A stretch of 51,024 nucleotides of DNA from CAZMGD01 sp964565705 (GCA_964565705.1 CAZMGD010000018.1:1-51024); one strand, 5' to 3'; positions 24,831 through 34,306 are shown, counted from the stretch's first letter. The notes: a model not told the origin generated them from the sequence alone. Translations and numbers: made by a program.

Positions 24831-25787
24831 GTGCGCTACGCATTCGGGCGGCTGCTCCAGTTCCTGATCGTCGTCGTCGTCGTCACGTTCGCCGTCCTCG
24901 CGATCACCCGGATCGGCAGTGAGGATCCCGCTCGCGACCTGGCCGGTGGGGTGGCGTCACAGGCACAGGTCGACGAGGTGACCGAGCGCTACCACCTCGA
25001 CCAACCGCTGGTGGTCCAGTACGTCTACTGGATGAAGGGCTTCGTCACCTTGGACATGGGTTACTCGTACATCCAGAGCCAGGACGTCACCGACATGTTC
25101 AAGCAGCGCCTCCCGGTCACGATCTTCCTCGGGTTCTGGGCGACGTTGCTCGGCCTGGCGATCGCGGTTCCCGCTGGCGTCTACTCCGCCTATCGGCGCG
25201 ACGCTTGGTCGGATCGGTTGATGTCCGTCGGCTCGTTCGCCATGCTCTCGTTGCCAGCCCTCGTGTTGGGCGTCTTGTTGAGCTACCTGCTGTGCGTGAG
25301 GTTCGTGCTGTTCCCGCTGATCGGCAACTACATCGCGCCGTGGGACGACCCGTGGCAGCACTTCCGGAACTTCTTCCTGCCGGCGCTGACGCTCGGCGTC
25401 GGTCTCGGGGCGGTGTGGACCCGGATCCTGCGTGCGGACATGATCCTGACGCTGCAGAGCGACTACATCATGCTCGCTCGCGCCAAGGGCATGTCCCCCC
25501 GTCGGGTGCTCTGGGTGCACGCATTGCGCGGATCGGTGCTGTCGCTCCTGACCAGCGTGGCGATCAACGTCGGTGCGCTGATCGGGGGTGCCGTCGTCAT
25601 CGAGGAGATCTTCTCGATGCCGGGGATCGGGCTGCGGCTGTTCGAGTCGGTGCAGGCCAACGACCTGCTGACGCTGCAGGCGATCGTCGCCGCGCTCGCT
25701 GTCGCGGTCGTGATCACCAACCTCCTCGTCGACCTGCTGTACGCCATCATCGACCCGCGGATCCGCCACGCGAGGGCGCTGTCGTGA
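24831..25787 (+). CDS. Oligopeptide/dipeptide-type ABC permease 1 (DppB/OppB-like)
   Basis: A 318-residue permease with about six helices. The N-terminal FGRLLQFLIVVVVVTFAVLAI matches the DppB family's first helix, and the large periplasmic loop before helix 2 is present. The coupling loop reads LARAKGMSPRRVLWVHALRG (residues about 215-234). The C-terminal VVITNLLVDLLYAIIDPRIR is the family's typical DxxYxxxDPR ending. The GTG lies 6 nt after the binding-protein stop, and its own stop overlaps the next permease (GTGA). Confidence 0.94.
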   Translation: MRYAFGRLLQFLIVVVVVTFAVLAITRIGSEDPARDLAGGVASQAQVDEVTERYHLDQPLVVQYVYWMKGFVTLDMGYSYIQSQDVTDMFKQRLPVTIFLGFWATLLGLAIAVPAGVYSAYRRDAWSDRLMSVGSFAMLSLPALVLGVLLSYLLCVRFVLFPLIGNYIAPWDDPWQHFRNFFLPALTLGVGLGAVWTRILRADMILTLQSDYIMLARAKGMSPRRVLWVHALRGSVLSLLTSVAINVGALIGGAVVIEEIFSMPGIGLRLFESVQANDLLTLQAIVAALAVAVVITNLLVDLLYAIIDPRIRHARALS

Positions 25788-26716
25788 CCGTCTTGATGGA
25801 GGTGGACGTCGAGCAGGCGATCGCCGAGGAGCGAACGCGGCGTGCCCGCCGCCGCCCGAGGTCGATCGCGGTCTGGTTCGGCGTGGCCTGGCTGGCGGTC
25901 ATCGCCACGATGGCGCTGCTCGCCGATCACCTGCCCTTCATCCGCGGCTACGCGCAGCAGGTGCCGTACGCCCGCAACTTCGCGATGCGCCCCGGCTCGG
26001 ACTTCTGGTTCGGCAGCGACCAGCTCGGCCGCGACGTGTTCGCCCGCTGCATCTATGGCGCGCGGGTGTCGCTGCTCGTCGCCGTCAGCTCGATCGTGGT
26101 CGGCCTGACCGTGGGAGGCCTGCTCGGGATCCTCGCCGGCTACTACCGGGGGCGCACCGACCGCGTCACCAGCATCGTGGCCGACTGCCTCCTGGCGTTC
26201 CCACCGGTGGTGCTCGCGGTCTTGATCGTCGGCCGCATCGATGCGCTCGCCGGCGACGACTTCTCGATCCTGTGGTGGCACCCGACCCGGACGTGGAGCG
26301 TCGTCATCGTGTTGTCGCTGCTGTCGATCGCACCGATCACCCGCATCGTGCGAGCACAGACGCTCAGCCTCGCCCAGCGCGAGTTCGTGCTCGCCTCCCG
26401 ATCGGTCGGCGCGAAGAACCGGCGCGTCCTCGTGCGCGAGATCCTCCCCAACCTCGTGCCGGCGATGATCAGCGTCGCGTTCACCGGCATCGCCATCCTG
26501 CTCGTCGCCGAGGGCGCGCTCGCCTTCCTCGGTTACAGCGTCGAGGTGCCGACCCCGACGTGGGGCTACCTGATCAACGAGAGCCGGCCGAAGATGCGCG
26601 ACGCCTGGTGGCCGACGCTGTTCCCGTGCATCATGCTGTTTCTCACCGTGGTGGCGTTCAACCTGATCGGCGACCGGATCGCCCGCCACTTCGACATCAA
26701 GGAAGCCGCGCTGTGA
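25784..26716 (+). CDS. Oligopeptide/dipeptide-type ABC permease 2 (DppC/OppC-like)
   Basis: A 310-residue permease. It opens with a charged cytoplasmic segment, then FWFGSDQLGRDVFARCIYGARVSL, the characteristic DppC motif G(T/S)DxxGRDxxSR (seen as GSDQLGRDVFAR). The coupling loop is VLASRSVGAKNRRVLVREIL and the C-terminal region includes WPTLFPCIMLFLTVVAFNLI. It starts by GTGA overlap with permease 1 and ends by GTGA overlap with the first ATPase. Forms the heterodimeric channel with permease 1. Confidence 0.94.
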   Translation: MTVLMEVDVEQAIAEERTRRARRRPRSIAVWFGVAWLAVIATMALLADHLPFIRGYAQQVPYARNFAMRPGSDFWFGSDQLGRDVFARCIYGARVSLLVAVSSIVVGLTVGGLLGILAGYYRGRTDRVTSIVADCLLAFPPVVLAVLIVGRIDALAGDDFSILWWHPTRTWSVVIVLSLLSIAPITRIVRAQTLSLAQREFVLASRSVGAKNRRVLVREILPNLVPAMISVAFTGIAILLVAEGALAFLGYSVEVPTPTWGYLINESRPKMRDAWWPTLFPCIMLFLTVVAFNLIGDRIARHFDIKEAAL

Positions 26717-27777
26717 GCGAGCGCAACCTCGCCGGCCGGACCACCGGCACGTTGCTCGAGGTCGAGGACCTGCACACCGGGTTCCGCACCGAGCGCGGTC
26801 TCGTGCGCGCGGTCGACGGGGTGAGCTTCACCCTCGAGCGCGGGCGGTCGCTCGGCATCGTCGGCGAGAGCGGCTCGGGCAAGACCATCCTCAGCCGCTC
26901 GATCATGGGCCTGCTCCCCGGCCGCAACGTGGTCCGGTCCGGAACCGTCCGCTTCCAGGGGTTCGACATCACCGAGTCCACCCCCAAGCAGATGCGCGGC
27001 ATCTGGGGCAAGGAGATGGCCATGGTGTTCCAGGATCCGATGAGCTCGCTCAACCCGCTCATGCGCATCGGCGCCCAGGTGGCCGAGCCATTGCGCATCC
27101 ACCTCGACATGCCGGACAAGTTCGCGATGGCAACCGCCGAGCAGCTGCTGCGCGACGTCGGCATCGCCGAACCGCACCGCCGCCTTCGCCAGTACCCCCA
27201 CGAGCTGTCGGGCGGCATGCGCCAGCGGGTCATGATCGCGATCGCCATTGCCTGCGGCCCGACACTCCTGTTCGCCGACGAGCCGACGACCGCACTCGAC
27301 GTCACCGTGCAGTCACAGATCCTCACGTTGATCAAGGAGCAGCGGACGGACCGCAACATGTCGCTGATCCTCGTCACCCACGACCTCGGCGTGGTGGCCG
27401 GCAACACCGACGACATCGCCGTCATGTACGCGGGCCGACTCGTCGAGCAGGCCCCGACTCGGACACTGTTCACGCAGATGAAGATGCCCTACACCGAGGC
27501 CTTGATGGAGAGCATCCCGAAGCTGGACCAACCGAGCCACACTCGGCTGCGCAGCATCCCCGGCCGGCCACCCGATCTGGTGAACCCTCCCCCGGGGTGC
27601 CCGTTCGCGCCAAGATGTGCCTACGCCCGCGACCGATGCCGGGCCGAGCGACCTGAGCTGGTCGATGCAACCTCGCCCGGGCACCGGTATGCGTGCTGGT
27701 ATCCGGTGGGGTCGCCGGAGTACCTCGAGACCAGAGAACGAATCGACGCGGCGGATGCCGCAGGGAGTGCAGCCTGA
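26713..27777 (+). CDS. Oligopeptide/dipeptide-type ABC ATPase 1 (DppD/OppD-like)
   Basis: A 354-residue ATPase. Walker A is GESGSGKT, the Q-loop is VFQDPMSSLNPLM, the signature is LSGGMRQRVMIAIAIA, Walker B is LLFADEPTTALD and the H-loop is LVTHDLGVV. The C-terminal oligopeptide-transporter region has Cys residues (PGCPFAPRC, DRC) typical of DppD, which can bind an Fe-S cluster in homologues. It overlaps the DppC-like gene by GTGA and is followed by the second ATPase, which overlaps by one base (TGATG). Confidence 0.95.
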   Translation: MSERNLAGRTTGTLLEVEDLHTGFRTERGLVRAVDGVSFTLERGRSLGIVGESGSGKTILSRSIMGLLPGRNVVRSGTVRFQGFDITESTPKQMRGIWGKEMAMVFQDPMSSLNPLMRIGAQVAEPLRIHLDMPDKFAMATAEQLLRDVGIAEPHRRLRQYPHELSGGMRQRVMIAIAIACGPTLLFADEPTTALDVTVQSQILTLIKEQRTDRNMSLILVTHDLGVVAGNTDDIAVMYAGRLVEQAPTRTLFTQMKMPYTEALMESIPKLDQPSHTRLRSIPGRPPDLVNPPPGCPFAPRCAYARDRCRAERPELVDATSPGHRYACWYPVGSPEYLETRERIDAADAAGSAA

Positions 27778-28775
27778 TGGCCGGAACTGGAACCGCCCAC
27801 CTGCGAGATCGCGACGACGCCCTGCTCCGCGTGGAGGAGCTCGTCGTCGAGTTCCCGGTCGGCCACACCGGGCTCAAGGTGCACGCGGTGAGCGGCATCA
27901 GCCTCGACGTGCTGCCGGGCGAGACGCTCGGGCTCGTCGGCGAGAGCGGTTGCGGCAAGAGCACCACCGGTCGCGCCGTGATGCAGCTGCCCCGCCCGAC
28001 GAGCGGCTCGGTCACGTTCGAGGGGCGCGAGCTCACCGAGCTCGACACCGACGCCATGCGCGCCGCCAGGACGCGGATGCAGATGATCTTCCAGGACCCG
28101 ATCTCGTCGCTCAACCCCCGGCGCAAGGTGGCTGCGATCGTCGCCGAGCCGCTCAGCATCTGGAAGCGGGGTTCGAAGTCCGAGCGCGCCGACAAGGTCC
28201 GCAAGGCGCTGGAAGACGTCGGCATCGACCCGGCGCGAGCCGCCGAGAGCCAGCCCCACCAGTTCTCCGGCGGCCAGTGCCAGCGGATCTCGATCGCCCG
28301 GGCCCTCGTGCTCGAGCCGACGTTGATCATCTGCGACGAGCCGGTGTCCGCTCTCGACGTGAGCGTGCAGGCGCAGGTGCTGAACCTGCTGGAGGACCTG
28401 AAGGCCGAGTACGGCCTGACGATGATCTTCATCGCCCACGACCTCGCCGTCGTCAAGAACATCAGCGACCGCGTTGCGGTCATGTACCTCGGCAAGCTGT
28501 GCGAGGTTGCGCCCTCGGACGCGCTCTATGCGTATCCGGCGCATCCGTACACGAACGTGCTGCTGGCCAGCATCCCCCACGCCGACCCCGACGCCCAGAT
28601 CACCGACATCTCCGTGGAGGGTGAGCCTCCCTCGCCCGTCGCCCCGCCGGCGGGCTGCCGCTTCCATCCCCGCTGCCCGAACGCACAAGACCTGTGCCGC
28701 AGCGAGGAGCCGCAGATGCGGCCGCTGGAGGAGGGCCACTTCGTGGCCTGCCACTTCCCGATGCGCGCCGCCTGA
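27777..28775 (+). CDS. Oligopeptide/dipeptide-type ABC ATPase 2 (DppF/OppF-like)
   Basis: A 332-residue ATPase. Walker A is GESGCGKST, the Q-loop is IFQDPISSLNPRRK, the signature is FSGGQCQRISIARAL (QCQR instead of the usual QRQR), Walker B is LIICDEPVSALD and the H-loop is FIAHDLAVV. The C-terminal domain carries HPYTNVLLASIP and the Cys motif GCRFHPRCPNAQDLC. It completes the importer; two ATPases, two permeases and a binding protein are all present. No terminator hairpin is clear before the next gene. Confidence 0.95.
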   Translation: MAGTGTAHLRDRDDALLRVEELVVEFPVGHTGLKVHAVSGISLDVLPGETLGLVGESGCGKSTTGRAVMQLPRPTSGSVTFEGRELTELDTDAMRAARTRMQMIFQDPISSLNPRRKVAAIVAEPLSIWKRGSKSERADKVRKALEDVGIDPARAAESQPHQFSGGQCQRISIARALVLEPTLIICDEPVSALDVSVQAQVLNLLEDLKAEYGLTMIFIAHDLAVVKNISDRVAVMYLGKLCEVAPSDALYAYPAHPYTNVLLASIPHADPDAQITDISVEGEPPSPVAPPAGCRFHPRCPNAQDLCRSEEPQMRPLEEGHFVACHFPMRAA

Positions 28776-28804
28776 GCGTCCGGGCGCGCCCGTCGCCCCG
28801 GTAG

Positions 28805-28810
28805 TAGCGT
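28805..28810 (+). promoter_or_regulatory. -10-like TAGCGT before acyltransferase-SGNH gene
   Basis: TAGCGT lies 11 nt before the ATG at 28822 and could start a very short or leaderless transcript for the envelope region. Confidence 0.35.
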
Positions 28811-28821
28811 CCCCGCACCGT

Positions 28822-30942
28822 ATGGCGACGACCGCTCCGGCTCCCGCTGCGGCGCCCGCCGCCCGCGCCCGACCGGCGTACCTTCCCGCGCTCGACGGGA
28901 TCCGCGGCTTCGGCCTGATCGGTGTCCTGCTGTACCACCACAACGTGACGTGGTTCACCGGCGGCGTGCTGACCGTCGCCATGTTCTTCACGTTGTCGGG
29001 CTTCTTGATCACGCGCCTGCTGATCGCCGAGTGGCAGTCCGACGACCACATCCGGCTCGGCACGTTCTACGAGCGGCGGGTGCGCCGCCTGTTGCCCTCC
29101 TCGGTCGCCCTGCTGCTCGCCGTCGCCGTGATCTGGACGTGGTTCCCGGGCAACGGGCGGCGCCTCGGTGTCGGGGAGTGGTTCAGCGGCCTCGCGTACG
29201 TCGAGAACACCTACCTCCAGGCCAGTGGCAAGGACTACGGCGGGCTGTTCGGCCTCGCCAACCCGCTGCAGCACCTGTGGAGCCTGTCGCTGGAGGAGCA
29301 GGTGTACCTCCTGTTCCCGCTGCTCCTGATCGGTGTCCTCGCGCTGGTGCGCAAGCGGGCGAGCTCGCACGGCCCCGCAGCGCTGTGGTGGACCGCAGGG
29401 GCGATGACCGTCCTGGCCGCGATCGGCTTCGCGCTCGGGCCGTACTACGAATCGCACGGCCCGCTGTGGGGCGAGCTGCCGGGCATCGAGGCGAGGTGCA
29501 CCGGGATCAGCTGCGCCTACTACGCCACCGAGGTCCGGGCGGCGGAGTTCCTGGTCGGCGCGGTGCTGGCCATCGTCGTCAGCGCTGCCGCCGGCGCACC
29601 CCGGTTGCTCGCCGCCCTGCGCCGGCCCGGCTGGCGGATGGTCGGCTGGGCCGCGCTCGCGTTCGAGGCCTGGCTGTGGTGGAAGGTCGGCTACGCCAAC
29701 GGCTGGACCGAGTGGTTCCTGCCCTGGGGTGTGCTCGTCAACAGCCTCATGGTCGGGGTGATCATCCTCTTCGCCTGCGCCGGCAGCGGCGCCGAGCGAT
29801 TCCTCACCTGGCGCCCGTTCCTGTGGGCCGGTGGGCTGGCCTACACGATCTACCTCGTTCACTGGCCGCTGTTCATCCTCTTCGACTCGTGGCACCCCGA
29901 CCCCGACCTGCCCCGCTGGCGGATCCCTGGCACGGACTGGGTCACCGTGCAGAGCACCTGGCTGTTCTTCGTCAAGGTGGCCGCAGTGCTCGCGGTCTCC
30001 TCGGTGCTGTACTACGGGCTCGAGGACCCGGTCCGCAGGAGGCGGATGTGGAAGGGCCGGCGCCTCTACATCTGGCTCGTCGTCCTCTCCGCGATCGGCT
30101 CGGCGTTCGTCCTCGTCGGCCGTGACCGGCGCGACTCCGCCGACGACCTGCTGTCGACGCTGAACAACGACGCCGCGCAGCTCCAAGAGAGCGCGCTCGA
30201 CAGCTTGCCGGTGCTGCCAGTCGACCCGCCGAGCCGTTCAGCGATCGATCCGGAGCTGCCCGCCCGGGTCCTGATGGTCGGCGATTCGCAGAGCTGGGTG
30301 CTGTCGACCGGCCTCGACGACTGGGAGGCCGAGCACGGGGTCGAGGTGGTCGCCAGCGCGGGTGTCGGCTGCGGCATCGGCGAGAACACGAAGATCGAGT
30401 ACCTCGGCGTCGTCCAGGACGAGGCGCCCGGGTGCACCGCCTGGCGTGACGCCCTGCCGGCGTTCGTCGACCGGTTCCAGCCCAACGTCGTGGTCGTCGT
30501 CGGCGGTGCCGCCGACCTCTCCAACCGGGTGCTACCCGGCGACACGGACTGGTCGCACATCGGCGAGGCCGACTACGACGCCTGGCTGACCGCCCAGATG
30601 CAGGACTTCGCCGAGGTCGTCGGCACGGGCGGCGCCCAGATCGTCTGGTTCACGAACCCGGACATCCAGCCCGAGTACCACGCCGGCTCGACCGGCACCC
30701 CGCCGTTCGACGAGGCCGATCGGGCGCGCATGGATCGGTACAACGAGCTGATCCGCACCGCGAACGCAGCCAACCCGAACGTGACCGTGGTCGAGTTCGC
30801 TGATGCCGTCGACGCCCATCCCGGCGGGCCGTTCGAACGCAACATGCGCCCCGACGGATCGCACATCGACCTCGACCACGCCCCCGAGCTCGTCACGTTC
30901 ATCGACGAGGCGCTGCGCCAGGCCACCACCGATGCCAACTGA
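28822..30942 (+). CDS. Acyltransferase-3 / SGNH fusion (OafA-like O-acyltransferase)
   Basis: A 706-residue membrane O-acyltransferase. The acyltransferase-3 domain (about residues 20-430) has LPALDGIRGFGLIGVLLYHH (21-40), FFTLSGFLITRLL, RRVRRLLP and LWSLSLEEQVYLLFP (from about 152). The C-terminal periplasmic SGNH domain has GDSQS with nucleophile Ser489 and DGSH with Asp678/His681. By analogy with OafA and similar proteins, the membrane half moves an acyl group across the membrane and the SGNH half places it on a glycan or lipid-linked sugar. The N-terminal 18 residues are Ala/Pro-rich. It is followed by a palindromic repeat array, not by a gene. Confidence 0.93.
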   Translation: MATTAPAPAAAPAARARPAYLPALDGIRGFGLIGVLLYHHNVTWFTGGVLTVAMFFTLSGFLITRLLIAEWQSDDHIRLGTFYERRVRRLLPSSVALLLAVAVIWTWFPGNGRRLGVGEWFSGLAYVENTYLQASGKDYGGLFGLANPLQHLWSLSLEEQVYLLFPLLLIGVLALVRKRASSHGPAALWWTAGAMTVLAAIGFALGPYYESHGPLWGELPGIEARCTGISCAYYATEVRAAEFLVGAVLAIVVSAAAGAPRLLAALRRPGWRMVGWAALAFEAWLWWKVGYANGWTEWFLPWGVLVNSLMVGVIILFACAGSGAERFLTWRPFLWAGGLAYTIYLVHWPLFILFDSWHPDPDLPRWRIPGTDWVTVQSTWLFFVKVAAVLAVSSVLYYGLEDPVRRRRMWKGRRLYIWLVVLSAIGSAFVLVGRDRRDSADDLLSTLNNDAAQLQESALDSLPVLPVDPPSRSAIDPELPARVLMVGDSQSWVLSTGLDDWEAEHGVEVVASAGVGCGIGENTKIEYLGVVQDEAPGCTAWRDALPAFVDRFQPNVVVVVGGAADLSNRVLPGDTDWSHIGEADYDAWLTAQMQDFAEVVGTGGAQIVWFTNPDIQPEYHAGSTGTPPFDEADRARMDRYNELIRTANAANPNVTVVEFADAVDAHPGGPFERNMRPDGSHIDLDHAPELVTFIDEALRQATTDAN

Positions 30943-31263
30943 CCCCGACCCCGACCCGGGACCCGAGACGAACTTGCGGTCGGATCGCGCCCGTTCCGGG
31001 CCGGATTCGACCGCAAGTTCCGGGACCGAGACGAACTTGCGGTCGGATCGCGCCCGTTCCGGGCCGGATTCGACCGCAAGNNNNNNNNNNNNNNNNNNNN
31101 NNNNNNNNNNNNNNNNNNNNNNNNNNNNNNNNNNNNNNNNNNNNNNNNNNNNNNNNNNNNNNNNNNNNNNNNNNNNNNNNAGACGAACTTGCGGTCGGAT
31201 CGCGCCCGTTCCGGGCCGGATTCGACCGCAAGTTCGAGTTCGGGGTGGTGGAGGCGGCCGGCG
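30943..31263. repeat. Gene-free segment: 63-bp tandem palindromic repeats around a 100-N gap
   Basis: The only stretch over 300 bases without a gene. It contains at least three copies of a 51-nt imperfect palindrome (30970-31020, 31033-31080 cut by the gap, 31185-31235). The arms are GAACTTGCGGTCG and CGACCGCAAGTTC, with an inner hairpin GCCCG-TTC-CGGGC. Adjacent copies are separated by an identical 12-nt spacer, CGGGACCGAGAC, giving a 63-bp period. The gap was presumably caused by the array, so copy number is unknown. It lies between an acyltransferase and a GT-C gene. Confidence 0.92.
31081..31180. other. Assembly gap (100 N)
   Basis: One hundred undetermined bases inside the tandem palindrome array; a conventional placeholder length is likely. 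Confidence 0.98.
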
Positions 31264-32706
31264 GTGGTCGCTGCCGGTGGGTGGCTCCTGATCTACGCGC
31301 TGGTCTGGGCGACCGGGCAGCGGTTCAAGACCGCGTACCTCGACTACGGCTGGCAGCTGATCCCGTGGGACGTCTTGTCCCACGATCCGCTCCGCAGCGT
31401 GTGGTACCTCCACATCCAGCCGCCGTTCTGGAACCTGGCCCTCGGTGGCCTCGCCTGGTCGTCGCCGTTCTCGGATGCGATCACGCTGCAGGCGCTGCAG
31501 GCGGCGATCGGGGCAGCGGGGGCGGCGTGCGCGGCCGCGCTCGCCCGGCGCTGCCGCGTCGGCGCCGTCGGCGCGGTCGTCATCGGGCTCGTCGCCACGG
31601 CGAACCCGGAGGTGCTGCGCAACGCGTTCGAACCGACCTACGAGCTCGCCGTCAGCACCCTCCTGCTCGGTCTCGTGCTCGCCCTGACCCGCTTCGCCGG
31701 CGAGCCCGCGTGGCGGCGCGGCCCGGTGGTGATCGCCGCCGTCGCGACCACTGTCGTCCTGACGCGCAGCCTCTACCACCCGGTCTGGCTCGTCGTGATC
31801 GTCGGCGCGACGCTGGTGCTCGCCCGGCGTCACCTCGACCGGCGCCAGGTGGTCGCGGCGATCGCGGTGCCGCTGGTGCTGATCGGGGGCTGGATGGTGA
31901 AGAACCAGGCCCTGTACGGCCGGCCGACGCTGTCCAGCTGGGTGGGCATGAACCTGCAGCGCGCCGTGATCCCGGTGCTCGACGCCGACGAGCTGCAGCG
32001 GATGTACGACGCCGGTGAGGTCAGCGACATCGCGCTGGTCGGCCCGTTCGGCGCCTACGACCTCTACGCGCCGTACATGGCGCCTTGCACGCCGACCCAC
32101 CACCACCGTTCCGTCGACACACCGACGCGCACCACCGACCCGGTCAGCCCGAACTTCAACGACGAGTGCTACCTGCCGATCTTCGACCAGGCTGGCGATG
32201 ACGCCTGGGCGGTGATCACGGCCCATCCCGGCGTGTACCTGGAAGGCCGGATGTGGTCGGCGCGGGTGATGTTCGCGGTCTCGACGCTGCCGTCGGAGTC
32301 GCCGTCGGTCGCCATGCGCCTGCTCGACGACGTCTACTCGATCGCCCGCCTCGACTACCGCGGCGAGATCTCCACGACGGCGTGGGGCACGCCGATCTAC
32401 GGGTCGCTCGCCGCCCCGACCGACTTCGGCATCGCCCAGATCCTGTTGTACACCGGCGTCGGGATCGCCGGGGTCTGGCAGCTGGTCCGCTTCCGCCGGC
32501 ATGCCGACGACCAGTGGGCTGCGGCATGCGTGGCGACCCTGCTCGTCGCCGGCTGGACGTTCGTGGTCGGCGTCGCCGGAGAGCTCGGCGAGCAGGCCCG
32601 GTTCCGCACGATGACCGACCCGCTGGTCTGGGTCGTCGGGCTGTGCGGTCTCGTGCGGCTGTGGCAGTGCTGGCGCGCATCACTCGTGGAGGCTGCCCAC
32701 GACTGA
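31264..32706 (+). CDS. GT-C-type membrane glycosyltransferase, putative
   Basis: About 480 residues with many hydrophobic helices. The first external loop reads YLDYGWQLIPWDVLSHDPL, then LHIQPPFWNLALGGL, which matches the D plus QPP-F layout of GT39/GT83-like enzymes that use polyprenyl-phosphate sugars outside the membrane. A Thr/His/Pro-rich periplasmic loop follows (CTPTHHHRSVDTPTRTTD). The frame extends upstream into the palindromic repeat; I chose GTG 31264 because GGAGG (31250-31254) precedes it and the first helix starts at once. It converges with another GT-C gene. Donor and acceptor are unknown. Confidence 0.8.
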   Translation: MVAAGGWLLIYALVWATGQRFKTAYLDYGWQLIPWDVLSHDPLRSVWYLHIQPPFWNLALGGLAWSSPFSDAITLQALQAAIGAAGAACAAALARRCRVGAVGAVVIGLVATANPEVLRNAFEPTYELAVSTLLLGLVLALTRFAGEPAWRRGPVVIAAVATTVVLTRSLYHPVWLVVIVGATLVLARRHLDRRQVVAAIAVPLVLIGGWMVKNQALYGRPTLSSWVGMNLQRAVIPVLDADELQRMYDAGEVSDIALVGPFGAYDLYAPYMAPCTPTHHHRSVDTPTRTTDPVSPNFNDECYLPIFDQAGDDAWAVITAHPGVYLEGRMWSARVMFAVSTLPSESPSVAMRLLDDVYSIARLDYRGEISTTAWGTPIYGSLAAPTDFGIAQILLYTGVGIAGVWQLVRFRRHADDQWAAACVATLLVAGWTFVVGVAGELGEQARFRTMTDPLVWVVGLCGLVRLWQCWRASLVEAAHD

Positions 32707-32747
32707 AGGAACGGGCCGTTCTGAAAGAAGCACGACATGTGCATTCG

Positions 32748-34298
32748 CTACTGATTGCTGCACGCGTCCGGTGCTGGCCGGTAGAGGGTCGCGCCCTCGC
32801 CTGGCTCGACCGTCATCGAGCCGTCGGCGACGAACGCGTCGAGGCGCTCGCGCGGGTCCTCGAAGAAGGTGGGGCCTTCGATCACGACGACGACTGCATC
32901 GGCGTCGACCAGCGCGCAGGGCAGCGCGGCCCACAGCGGATCGATGTCGACCTGTTCGTCGGTCAGCGTGACCTCCCGCTGGGGCAGGTAGGCGGCGGGC
33001 AGGCCGGCCCACCACATGACCGGGTCGGCGTCGGCTCCGACGACGACCGCCGCGCCAGAGCCCTCGGCGGCACGCGCCGAGGCGGGTTGCTCGACCGGGC
33101 CGTCGAACAGGTTCGGGCCCCGCGGCACCACCGCGAGCAGCCACCACGCCGCGGCGAGCGCGCCGAACGCCCACGTGCGGCGGTCGGACGAGAGCCGCGC
33201 CGACCAGGCCGCGCCGACCACGACCAGCACGCCGGCGGGCAGCATCACCCGGTTCTCGGGAGCTACCAGGCTGTCGAAGCCAGCCATGCCGACGAGGACC
33301 CCGAGCGTGATGACCAACGACGCGGCGAGGGCGAGCTCCAGTGGCTCGGGCAGCCGCGACCGGACGATCCGGGCCAAGCCGAGCAGTCCGAGCACCCCGG
33401 CGGCGAGCCACACGATCGTCAGTGGCCACGACCACCACGCCGGGCCCTCGCCGCCGAAGTAGGTCAAGCCGATGTTGCCCTGGCGGGCGTCGACCCAACC
33501 ACCGACCGAGCGGACGAACCACCGCGCATCGGCGCTCTCCACCCCCCGCCAGCCGGCGCTGTGCCCGCCGCCCGCGACGTTGGCCCACACGATGTTCACG
33601 GCGGCCGGTGCGATGCACACCGCGCCCCAGAGCAGCGGCTGGCGCCACCCGCCGTCGCGGCGTCGGCGCTCGAGCACGACGAGCACGGCCAGCGGGGCGC
33701 CGACGAAGCGGACGACACCGGCAGAGGCGGCGAGCGCGACGCACAGCCACCACCGTCGACCGTCGCGTCGATAGGCCAGGAGGGCGGCGAGGAGGGCGAC
33801 GGCGACCGCGCAGAAGAACGGCTCGCTGAGCACCGAGCGGGTGACGATGCGGTAGGTCGACAGCGACACGACGCCGACGCCGACCGCCGCGCGCAGCACG
33901 AGCGTCGCCAGGTTCCGGCGGGCGCCCCCCGCGGCGGTCACGGTCAGCACGGCGACGACCACCACGGACACGACCGAGACGATCGTGAGCGCGGCCTTGG
34001 CCCCGGTCCCAACGGCCAGGATCCCAGAGACGGTCGGGTACAGGACCGGGAAGTCGACGAAGGGCAGCCGTCCGCCACGATCGAGGAACTCGATCACGTC
34101 GAAGTTGCTGAACGACGGCGCCAGCCGGGTGGTGAACGGGTGCCCGTGGGCGAACTCGTGGGTGGCGCTCAGGTAGGAGGAGGCATCGAGCGTCGGTGAC
34201 AGCCCGTCACGGAGCAACCACGCACAGGCGCCGAGGGCGATGAGCGCTGTGACGCCGGCGACGGCGGCCAACCGCACCCGCTCCGAACGATCGACCAT
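32748..34298 (-). CDS. GT-C-type membrane glycosyltransferase, putative
   Basis: A 516-residue polytopic protein. The first external loop is GLSPTLDASSYLSATHEFA, with an acidic residue in the position of the GT-C catalytic Asp, followed by PFVDFPVLYPTVSGIL. About ten helices follow, then a soluble C-terminal region (from about residue 400) ending EGATLYRPAPDACSNQ. Such proteins transfer sugars from polyprenyl phosphates. The ATG at 34298 is 8 nt downstream of TAGGTT on the minus strand. It diverges from the PIG-V-like gene and converges with the GT-C gene upstream across a 41-nt spacer that contains no clear terminator. Confidence 0.82.
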   Translation of the reverse strand: MVDRSERVRLAAVAGVTALIALGACAWLLRDGLSPTLDASSYLSATHEFAHGHPFTTRLAPSFSNFDVIEFLDRGGRLPFVDFPVLYPTVSGILAVGTGAKAALTIVSVVSVVVVAVLTVTAAGGARRNLATLVLRAAVGVGVVSLSTYRIVTRSVLSEPFFCAVAVALLAALLAYRRDGRRWWLCVALAASAGVVRFVGAPLAVLVVLERRRRDGGWRQPLLWGAVCIAPAAVNIVWANVAGGGHSAGWRGVESADARWFVRSVGGWVDARQGNIGLTYFGGEGPAWWSWPLTIVWLAAGVLGLLGLARIVRSRLPEPLELALAASLVITLGVLVGMAGFDSLVAPENRVMLPAGVLVVVGAAWSARLSSDRRTWAFGALAAAWWLLAVVPRGPNLFDGPVEQPASARAAEGSGAAVVVGADADPVMWWAGLPAAYLPQREVTLTDEQVDIDPLWAALPCALVDADAVVVVIEGPTFFEDPRERLDAFVADGSMTVEPGEGATLYRPAPDACSNQ

Positions 34299-34306
34299 CC
34301 GCTCAG

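Noticed and set aside
30970..31235. CRISPR-like pattern of identical repeats with short spacers
   Set aside because: The 51-nt repeat is longer than usual, the spacer is only 12 nt and identical where visible, and no cas genes are present; this is a tandem palindrome array.
30532..32502. Minus-strand frame spanning the repeat array and two genes
   Set aside because: It reads through the 100-N gap and repeated palindromes and has no recognisable domain; both plus-strand genes there show family motifs.
32707..32747. Terminator GAACGG-G-CCGTTC between convergent GT-C genes
   Set aside because: The dyad leaves only a one-base loop (three if the inner pair opens) and has no T-run, so it is too weak to call.
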